The notes under the pieces are model-generated. The model was not told the origin of the DNA. It ran no database searches and saw only the letters and a program-made list of their open reading frames with translations. Below, one piece after another: positions 7,712-13,555 of a DNA stretch of 13,555 nucleotides. The number at the start of each line of letters is the position of its first letter. The first letter of the stretch is position 1. Origin of the DNA: Bacteroidota bacterium (GTDB lineage Bacteria > Bacteroidota > Ignavibacteria > Ignavibacteriales > Ignavibacteriaceae); assembly GCA_021790055.1 (NCBI GenBank), contig JAJYIL010000025.1:1-13555 (forward strand). The letters are read 5' to 3'. Both the position numbers and the translations under genes were made by a program.

Positions 7712-9058
7712 TTAAGTAATTAATAATTTAATACTCTGGATAATTCTATCTTCAGTAGCTTCTTCGGCAACAAAAGAATCAAGATGAAGAATGTCCGGAT
7801 ATTTCTCAAGGAGTTTCGAATCCTTAATATAATTTTCAACCACAGTATCGTTACGCGCAGAAGAGTTGTTTTCAGCAATGGTAATTCCAACACGGCTTGC
7901 ATACTTCAAAATCTTTTCAAGTTCTTTAACAGCACGCATCTCATCGTCCTGCCAGTCGTCGCCGTCAGTTCCGTGGAAAACATAAATATTATAATCCCTC
8001 GCCAGATGCCCTTCCTCTACAATTTTGTTAACAAGCTCGTATGCAGTTGAAACATCTGTTCCGCCGGCAACCGACTTGTTGAAGTAAGTATAAAAATCCG
8101 GGACTTCCTGAGCCTCGGTATCGTGAACTATAAACCTGCTAACGACCTGCTTCTTGTATTGATATACTAACCAGCTATTAATATAAATATGCTGAGTCAC
8201 CACAACTTCGGTAGGCTTTCCCTGCATCGAACCTGAATAATCCCTAAGGAAGAAGACTATTGCCTGCGATTCAAAATCTCTTTCGCGCGATAGGATGTGA
8301 TAGATTTTATCATTAGGATTAGTAATTAGCTTGGTAGTATCCGGAGGTTCTTCCGCTGTTAAATTTCCAATTGCAAGATTAGTTTTTACTATCTGCTTCA
8401 GTGTAGATTTCTTGTCAAGAATCTGTCCATGACCTCGATACTTATCAGTTAGCTCATAGGAAAATTTAGTAAGTGAAGTTTTCTTCCCCTTGTCTTTAAT
8501 ATTCGGAAGTTCAAACTGCTCGGTTAAGATGCGCCCGATTTCATAGGCTTCCGCGCCCATACCATGCTCACCGCCTTTTCCCTGACCTGCACCCGATCCA
8601 TCACCTTCATCGTCTCGCAAAGGCTCTTCGCCGATTACTTCACCTTCGGCTTCATCGCCGCTGCCGCCGGTTGTTGGTCCTTCGCCGCCGCTCGGCATTC
8701 CGTTCCAATGATAGAATTTTTCTTCGCTTGTTGTCGGAACAATTATTGTTTTTCCTTTACCATCAGGTGAAGGCTTTATAAGTTTTCCCAATCTAATCTT
8801 TCTTGGAAAGCCGTCCTTATCTCGGAGTTTATCAAGAGTGAAAAGTCTTGTAAGCGTATTAGTATTAATGGAAAATTTCAGTAAATGATCGGTATCCCTA
8901 TAATCATAAAATTCCAGGTAACTTTTTGCGATGCTCTTTGAAGGTGCCTGTGGTTTAAACTCAAATTGATTTGTTAGAAATCCATTTAATAATTTGGACT
9001 CCTTTTCCTTCACGTTAGTAATTGATGAATTGTAATTTCTCTTTTTATTCTTCTTCAT
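7712..9058 (-). CDS. yhbH: DUF444 / YeaH-YhbH family von Willebrand A protein
   Basis: 448 residues, cytoplasmic. A basic N-terminus is followed by an ordered region, a Gly/Glu/Asp-rich disordered linker (about 122-170) and a vWA domain (about 260-448). The metal-ion-dependent adhesion site is complete: DYSGS (Asp273, Ser275, Ser277), Thr334 in GGTDVS, and Asp365 in HGTDGDDW. The layout matches E. coli YeaH and Bacillus YhbH. vWA proteins encoded beside AAA+ ATPases (MoxR, RavA-ViaA, CbbQO, Mg-chelatase) usually act as adaptor or substrate-binding partners of the ATPase ring, so a role presenting substrates to the PrkA proteins is a reasonable inference. Start: ATG at 9058, with a weak AAG-rich region upstream. 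Confidence 0.93.
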   Translation of the reverse strand: MKKNKKRNYNSSITNVKEKESKLLNGFLTNQFEFKPQAPSKSIAKSYLEFYDYRDTDHLLKFSINTNTLTRLFTLDKLRDKDGFPRKIRLGKLIKPSPDGKGKTIIVPTTSEEKFYHWNGMPSGGEGPTTGGSGDEAEGEVIGEEPLRDDEGDGSGAGQGKGGEHGMGAEAYEIGRILTEQFELPNIKDKGKKTSLTKFSYELTDKYRGHGQILDKKSTLKQIVKTNLAIGNLTAEEPPDTTKLITNPNDKIYHILSRERDFESQAIVFFLRDYSGSMQGKPTEVVVTQHIYINSWLVYQYKKQVVSRFIVHDTEAQEVPDFYTYFNKSVAGGTDVSTAYELVNKIVEEGHLARDYNIYVFHGTDGDDWQDDEMRAVKELEKILKYASRVGITIAENNSSARNDTVVENYIKDSKLLEKYPDILHLDSFVAEEATEDRIIQSIKLLIT

Positions 9059-9126
9059 TTCTTCACTGCAAGCTTTTTAGATTACTTAATCAAAAAAATA
9101 GAGAATTGAATATCGATTATAGAACA

Positions 9127-9174
9127 TTGAGAATATAAATATTCAATATTCAACGAGCAATTTTCAATATTCAA
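9127..9174. repeat. AT-rich direct and inverted repeats between prkA1 and the vWA gene
   Basis: Inside the 140-bp gap (9059-9198), the 12-mer TTCAATATTCAA occurs twice (9142-9153 and 9163-9174), start to start 21 bp, which is about two helical turns. An overlapping inverted repeat GAATAT-aa-ATATTC lies at 9131-9144, and a diverged TTGAATATCG is at 9106-9115. It could be an operator or a processing site between the first operon gene and the rest, or simply low-complexity repeat DNA of the kind common in AT-rich spacers. Confidence 0.5.
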
Positions 9175-9198
9175 TCTATAAGATATCCAAATTTGTCT

Positions 9199-11262
9199 TT
9201 AAGATTGATGATCCTGCGTGCAGAAGAATTCAATCGTCTTTTGAGCGCAGGTAGTACAGTACCCTAACTTGTTTTTCATAGTAGATACAATCCGGTTGTA
9301 AAGCTTTTCATTGTCTTCATTAGTACGGTTTGCCAGAGCACCTACAAGCCCGCCTGCCGATGCAATATCGGAATTTAATCTTGTATCCGTTACAGCTTTA
9401 ACCAGATCAACGTTATCCATAAAATCATAGTTCTTATCAGTCTGAAGACGCTGCGCATAAATTTTTCTAATCTGACCTCTGAACGATTCTTTTTGTTCCT
9501 GAGTTTTCATTTCAAGCTCATTCTCAACAGCGCTGACGAAGCGCTCATCAATTTTTATCGGCTGCATCTTTTTAGTTTGAGGATCGCGATAAGTAATAAT
9601 CTTATCCGGTCCAAGGTCGGAACGTCCCATGCCGACAATCATGTTTACATACATCATTACATCTTTCTTAATCGCCTCCGGCTCATCCATAAATGCATTA
9701 AACATTTCTGTGCGAATACGCTTCCGGTAAAGATCTTTAGCAATCTTCAAGTCTTCAAAATATTTTGCTCGCTCATTGTTATCCTGAACATAATCAAGAA
9801 TAACTTCTTCTGCAGCTTTGAAAATATTCAAAGTGAACATGCACTTGCCTTCGTTGGTTTCGGAATATCCGCGCTGGGTATTTATCATTCTTGCAAGATC
9901 GCGCTGTCCCAATCCTTTCTGTCCAAATCGCTTTGTTGTATCGGACTCATGCTCAAGCTGGTCTACAATCTCAGCTAAAGTTTTTACACTCTTCTCACCG
10001 GCAACCTCACCGGCAGCAAGCTTCATCATTTCAACCGGAGTCAGTTTGTCATCGGAACGAGGAAGGCGGGTCAAGGTAACAATCACCGAAAGAGTATAAG
10101 TCAAGTTCGGATCGATATGAAGTTTTTCTCCCATGAAAGTAGTTTTATCTCCTTCGCCTAGAGCATATTTCGTTAAATCTTCCTGAAGCTTGTAGTTGGT
10201 ATTATGAGCAACATAACAGAACTTGCATCTGTCCAGAATCGGTTTTTCTTCATCGTTCGCTCTGTAGTTTTGAACATCGGCATTGTTACTTGTTGCAATG
10301 ATGAGAGTATCAATCGGCCATTTGAACGCATCGATTTCAATTACCCTGTTTTGAACGACGCCGAGATAAATTTTTAGCAGATCTGTTTTGTTCTTAAATA
10401 TTTCATCGGCAAAGTGAATTCCGCCTCCGCCGACACGAGCTAAAGCTCCGCGTCTTAAATCAAAACGGTAAGGATTATTAGAGTTTGTAATGTGCAGAAG
10501 CCGCTGAATGCTTTCTTCACCGACAAGGTCAACGCCGCTGCTGGTTAGTTTATCCTTTGCAGGATATTTACCCGTAATTGTTCCAAGCGTCTCACTAATC
10601 GGTACTTTAACAATATCAATTATTTCTTTAACTTTTTCAATGTCGCCGTCGTAATATGTTTTTAAATCATTTAAAATGAATTCCGTATCGGCGCCAAGAG
10701 AACGGTAATTTCTATAGAAGTTATCAATTTCTGCTTCTGAAAATCCATGTATGGTTAAATAATCCTGGTTCTCTTCTTTCTTCTCAAAAAGGTTCATCAT
10801 TAAGATCATCGGGTCTTCATAGGTTTGAGATTCAATCACTCGTATCTTTCCATATCCTTCCAGGTCATTGGGAAGATTGAATTTGAAAGTATACTTATTG
10901 TTCTCAGGGATGGAAATAAATTTCCTATACATCATGGAAAGAAAATCGACATAGAAAGTTTTTCCGTTACCGGGCTCGCCTACAAGCACAAACGCCATTT
11001 CTTTACTCTCGCCATTTTCGGCAGCGTCTTTGATGTAAGCAACAAACTTATTTATAACATCGAACAGTCCTATTATATGTTTTTTCCCCATCCTGAATTG
11101 TAAGAAGTCGTAAGTATTTTTCCCGTTCACAATCGCCGGCTTAATGAAACTTGCATCGTTGAAAAGCATCCTGGCTAAAGATTCAAAAACATTTTCAAAA
11201 TGATGCTGACCTTCTTTTAGTTCTTTTAAATATGAATCGATTGTTTTGCAGTTATTGTTCAT
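9199..11262 (-). CDS. prkA: PrkA-family AAA+ serine kinase-like protein, first paralog (PrkA1)
   Basis: 687 residues from the chosen start. AAA+ domain about 55-400: Walker A GEPGNGKT (95-102), Walker B HFADE (Asp286, Glu287) with the canonical D-E pair, sensor 1 TSNN (Ser325-Asn327), and Arg345 in LDRCKFCY. The stretch GALARVGGGGIHFADEIFK aligns by eye with E. coli YeaG GALCRANQGIMEFVEMFK, which places it in the PrkA family. Unusual points are CKFC with a following His (Cys346, Cys349, His353) just after the arginine-finger segment, and a C-terminal GYCTTC (Cys669, Cys672), both absent at the aligned places in PrkA2. YeaG with YeaH supports survival under sustained nitrogen starvation in E. 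coli; a kinase role is reported but no Hanks-type kinase motif is seen. First gene of the four-gene operon. The start is ATG 11262, not the upstream ATG at 11280, because a GGAGG sits 6 nt before it. Confidence 0.9.
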   Translation of the reverse strand: MNNNCKTIDSYLKELKEGQHHFENVFESLARMLFNDASFIKPAIVNGKNTYDFLQFRMGKKHIIGLFDVINKFVAYIKDAAENGESKEMAFVLVGEPGNGKTFYVDFLSMMYRKFISIPENNKYTFKFNLPNDLEGYGKIRVIESQTYEDPMILMMNLFEKKEENQDYLTIHGFSEAEIDNFYRNYRSLGADTEFILNDLKTYYDGDIEKVKEIIDIVKVPISETLGTITGKYPAKDKLTSSGVDLVGEESIQRLLHITNSNNPYRFDLRRGALARVGGGGIHFADEIFKNKTDLLKIYLGVVQNRVIEIDAFKWPIDTLIIATSNNADVQNYRANDEEKPILDRCKFCYVAHNTNYKLQEDLTKYALGEGDKTTFMGEKLHIDPNLTYTLSVIVTLTRLPRSDDKLTPVEMMKLAAGEVAGEKSVKTLAEIVDQLEHESDTTKRFGQKGLGQRDLARMINTQRGYSETNEGKCMFTLNIFKAAEEVILDYVQDNNERAKYFEDLKIAKDLYRKRIRTEMFNAFMDEPEAIKKDVMMYVNMIVGMGRSDLGPDKIITYRDPQTKKMQPIKIDERFVSAVENELEMKTQEQKESFRGQIRKIYAQRLQTDKNYDFMDNVDLVKAVTDTRLNSDIASAGGLVGALANRTNEDNEKLYNRIVSTMKNKLGYCTTCAQKTIEFFCTQDHQS

Positions 11263-11268
11263 AGATTT

Positions 11269-11273
11269 CCTCC
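11269..11273 (-). promoter_or_regulatory. Strong ribosome binding site fixing the prkA1 start
   Basis: GGAGG, 6 nt upstream of the ATG at 11262. It lies between two in-frame ATGs and so rules in the downstream one, giving a 687-residue protein. The other genes in the operon have only weak AG-rich sites, so PrkA1 may be translated more strongly. Confidence 0.8.
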
Positions 11274-11318
11274 GCCCCATGATATGGTAAAATTCTTTCC
11301 GGAAACTGAATTAAGGAA

Positions 11319-11330
11319 TATGTTAACATA
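11319..11330. promoter_or_regulatory. 12-bp perfect palindrome upstream of prkA1 (possible operator)
   Basis: TATGTTAACATA is its own reverse complement. Its centre is about 62 bp upstream of the prkA1 ATG, and it overlaps the start site predicted from the promoter candidate at 11333-11362, a classic repressor position. Palindromes of this length do arise by chance in AT-rich DNA. Confidence 0.3.
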
Positions 11331-11332
11331 GT

Positions 11333-11362
11333 ATTAAATATATTTTAACTTATTAATTTCAA
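11333..11362 (-). promoter_or_regulatory. Candidate sigma70-type promoter for the prkA1 operon
   Basis: Reading the - strand: TTGAAA (11362-11357, 5 of 6 to TTGACA), an 18-nt spacer, and TTTAAT (11338-11333, 5 of 6 to TATAAT). The predicted start near 11326 gives a leader of about 65 nt. I saw no Bacteroidetes-type TTTG/TAnnTTTG pair and no sigma54 GG/GC pair. In DNA this AT-rich, such matches are easy to find by chance. Confidence 0.35.
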
Positions 11363-11600
11363 TTTTCCAACGCAGAAATCAATACAGTACTTCAATTATC
11401 ACTTTAGACAAAAATTACTTTTAATTTGTGGTGCATTGAGGCATCTGATTACTTTCCGCTACAACATTAACTTTTATATTATATCTAGATAATCAACAAG
11501 ATGTAATAAAGTTTTAATTTTAGTCGATTATCCTTTACTTGTTATTATCGTTTTTATTAAGATATAATTAAGTCAGATTACTAATATTGTTTTACGTCAA
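11363..11600. other. Non-coding DNA between the ClC gene and the prkA1 promoter
   Basis: AT-rich, with no ORF, tRNA or convincing hairpin. On the - strand a TATAAT lies at 11483-11478 but lacks a -35 at normal spacing. No intrinsic terminator is evident after the ClC stop at 11601, so read-through from the ClC gene into the prkA1 operon is not excluded. Confidence 0.4.
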
Positions 11601-13490
11601 TTATCCTTCCACATTTTGATTTTCATTTTCTAAATTATTTTTTCTTCTTATCGAAGATAATTTGATGTATTTCTTATAGAGATTTTCTTGCTCAATATTT
11701 TTTCTTCTTGCGTTCATAATATCTCCACGTGAAATCAATCCAATCACTTTATAAGTATCTGCTCTTGAAACAACCGGTATTCTCGATATTTTGTAATAGG
11801 CAATCATATCAGCGGCTTCTCTTAATGTATTATCTTCAAAAATTACTACAAGCGGCTCCTTTATGATGTCTTTAACTTTCACGTTTGGCATAATTTCCGG
11901 GTTTTCAAGTTCTCTTCTAGAAACAATGCCTGCCAGCCGGTCGTTTTTATCTACTACAGGATAGCCATGATGTAAACTACCTTCCATTCCCGAAGTAAGC
12001 CATTCACGGACTTTTCCTATTTCGTCTTCAGCATATATTGAATATACTTTTGTGGTCTCAGAATCTTTCACAGATACCTTACTGAGAAAATCAACTTCAT
12101 ATTCACTCGGAACATATACACCTCTTCTTGCAATTTTTTCAGTCATTATTGTATTCCGCATCATCAAGCTTGATATCAAATAAGCAGTGCTGCATCCGGC
12201 TAAAAGTGGTAATAAACCATAAGGCTGCATAGTAGTTTCAAACGCGAAAATCATTGAAGCAAGCAATGCACGTGCAGAACCTGCAAACATTGCTGCCATG
12301 CCTACAAGCGCCGCAATCCGAATATCAACACCGCAATGAGGAAATAGGCTAAGAATGATTGAGCCGAGAGTAGCACCAAGACCGCCTCCAATTGTAAATA
12401 AAGGTGCAAGTGTTCCTCCGGAAGTACCGCTGCCCAGAGAAATTGCCCATGATATAAATTTCAATATAAATAAAACTATTAGAGCCTCCCCAAAAATCGA
12501 ACCGTTCAAAATACGGTCTATATTATCATATCCGACGCCCATTGTATGAGGCGCAAAAAATCCTATTACACCAACTGCAACAGCCCCGATAGCAGGCCAC
12601 CACATCCAATGGATTGGAAGCTTGTCAAATGAATCTTCCACAAAGTAAACAGACTTAGTAACAAACACTGAACACACACCTATCACCAGTCCCATTAATA
12701 AATAAATTACTAAAGCGAGTGAACCCGGCTGGGCAACATTTTTTAAAGCAAAGATTGGCGCAGTTCCTACAAAAAATATTCTGACAGCAGTTGCAGAAGC
12801 ACTCGCAAGTGTAACAGGAATTAGTGATTGAGGCTTGAATTCAAAAAGCAACAACTCAACAGCAAGTAAAACTGCAGAAACGGGGCTTCCAAAAGTTGCA
12901 GCCATACCAGCGGCGGCACCAGCGGCTAAAAGAGTTTTTCTTTCATCGGCACTTGTCTTAAGAATCTGTCCAATGAGCGAACCCAAAGCGCCTCCAGTAG
13001 CAATGATTGGACCTTCTGCACCAAATGGACCGCCTGTACCGATTGAAATGGCAGCAGAAATTGGTTTTAAAAAAGTAAGGCGCGGTTGAATTTTACTTTC
13101 ATTTAACAACACTTGTTCCATCGCTTCGGGAATTCCATGTCCTCTTATTCCGGCAGAACCATACTTTGCCATTAATCCAACAATAACAGAACCTGCAATA
13201 GGGATTAGTATTACCCAAAGACCCAAATGATTTCCGGCAGGCGAACTAAAGCTGAATGAAAATACACCATAGAAACAGAGATTAGTAATTAACCCGATAA
13301 GCCTTGTTAAAATCTTAGCTATTAATCCACCGGCTAATCCTAAAAAAATAGCAATAATAGAAATTTGAATTGAGCGTTTATTATATCCGTTTTTATCCTC
13401 AGGGAAATAAATAGTCTTTAATGTTGGTTCCATTGAAGTCGCTACCTGAAGACCTTTTTTAAAAATTTTATTTTTACCATTCGTCTTCAT
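11601..13490 (-). CDS. ClC-family chloride channel / H+-Cl- antiporter with two CBS domains
   Basis: 629 residues, inner membrane. The transmembrane ClC core is about 40-445, and the cytoplasmic CBS pair is about 475-597 (GYPVVDKNDRLAGIVS, then ISRIPVVSRADTYKVIGLIS). Family motifs: GHGIPE (117-122), GAEGP with gating Glu159, and GTSGGTLAP (355-363). Glu217 in FEFKPQ aligns with the proton glutamate E203 of E. coli ClC-ec1, so proton-coupled exchange is plausible. His118 sits where ClC-ec1 has the chloride-coordinating Ser107, and the region of the central Tyr445 reads QPYG, shifted by one residue (Tyr424 or Pro423). CBS domains often sense adenine nucleotides. ATG 13490 is preferred; a TTG at 13502 is in frame 12 bases upstream, the frame is open to a stop at 13544, and neither start has a clear Shine-Dalgarno. 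No obvious functional link to the PrkA operon. Confidence 0.92.
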   Translation of the reverse strand: MKTNGKNKIFKKGLQVATSMEPTLKTIYFPEDKNGYNKRSIQISIIAIFLGLAGGLIAKILTRLIGLITNLCFYGVFSFSFSSPAGNHLGLWVILIPIAGSVIVGLMAKYGSAGIRGHGIPEAMEQVLLNESKIQPRLTFLKPISAAISIGTGGPFGAEGPIIATGGALGSLIGQILKTSADERKTLLAAGAAAGMAATFGSPVSAVLLAVELLLFEFKPQSLIPVTLASASATAVRIFFVGTAPIFALKNVAQPGSLALVIYLLMGLVIGVCSVFVTKSVYFVEDSFDKLPIHWMWWPAIGAVAVGVIGFFAPHTMGVGYDNIDRILNGSIFGEALIVLFILKFISWAISLGSGTSGGTLAPLFTIGGGLGATLGSIILSLFPHCGVDIRIAALVGMAAMFAGSARALLASMIFAFETTMQPYGLLPLLAGCSTAYLISSLMMRNTIMTEKIARRGVYVPSEYEVDFLSKVSVKDSETTKVYSIYAEDEIGKVREWLTSGMEGSLHHGYPVVDKNDRLAGIVSRRELENPEIMPNVKVKDIIKEPLVVIFEDNTLREAADMIAYYKISRIPVVSRADTYKVIGLISRGDIMNARRKNIEQENLYKKYIKLSSIRRKNNLENENQNVEG

Positions 13491-13555
13491 TGTAAATTTC
13501 AAAATGAATAGTTGAATAAAAAAAATTTTGGAGATTATCCGCTAAGAAGTAATAA

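Noticed and set aside
8548..8700. Gly/Ser/Glu-rich segment of the vWA gene as a possible tandem repeat
   Set aside because: No regular period; it is a disordered acidic linker, which is normal for DUF444 proteins.
9493..9978. 161-codon open frame on the + strand opposite prkA1
   Set aside because: Low-quality composition and no recognisable domain; it is the complement of a clearly conserved PrkA coding region.
11263..11280. Upstream ATG at 11280 as the prkA1 start
   Set aside because: The GGAGG site lies downstream of this ATG and is ideally spaced for the ATG at 11262.
11363..11600. Possible riboswitch or terminator between the ClC gene and prkA1
   Set aside because: Only 3-4 bp stems could be found by eye; no recognisable riboswitch core and no GC-rich stem with a T-run.

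Overview
The window is about 13.6 kb of bacterial DNA, moderately AT-rich, with long intact genes and short spacers. The organism looks like a member of the Bacteroidota/Chlorobi-Ignavibacteria assemblage. This rests on three things: a fused E2-E1 2-oxoglutarate dehydrogenase of the mycobacterial Kgd type, which I recall being annotated in Ignavibacteria and Rhodothermia/Balneolia as well as Actinobacteria; mostly weak Shine-Dalgarno sequences; and AT-rich, low-complexity spacers. It is an inference from gene content, not a taxonomic proof.

Left part, + strand (1-3773). The window opens inside kgd, whose 5' end lies outside. It is followed by a non-coding spacer, a degenerate tRNA-like sequence (3590-3682) whose D-loop is split by a 30-bp double-hairpin insert, and an intact tRNA-Gly(CCC) at 3701-3773.

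Central part, - strand (11262 down to 3781). Four genes read in one direction: a PrkA-family AAA+ protein (PrkA1), a DUF444/YeaH-type von Willebrand A protein, a SpoVR-family protein, and a second, divergent PrkA-family protein (PrkA2). The last three are separated by only 6-7 nt. PrkA1 is set off from the vWA gene by 140 bp of AT-rich repeats. The trio prkA-yeaH/yhbH-spoVR/ycgB is a known stress and starvation module in proteobacteria and Bacillus. The addition of a second PrkA is the most interesting feature here. The two paralogs differ in Walker B residues and in cysteine motifs, so they look like distinct subunits of one AAA+/vWA machine rather than a simple duplication.

Right part, - strand (13490 down to 11601). 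A ClC-family chloride channel/antiporter with two C-terminal CBS domains. Between it and prkA1 lies a 338-bp non-coding leader with a sigma70-like promoter candidate, a 12-bp palindrome over the predicted start site, and a strong ribosome binding site that fixes the prkA1 start.
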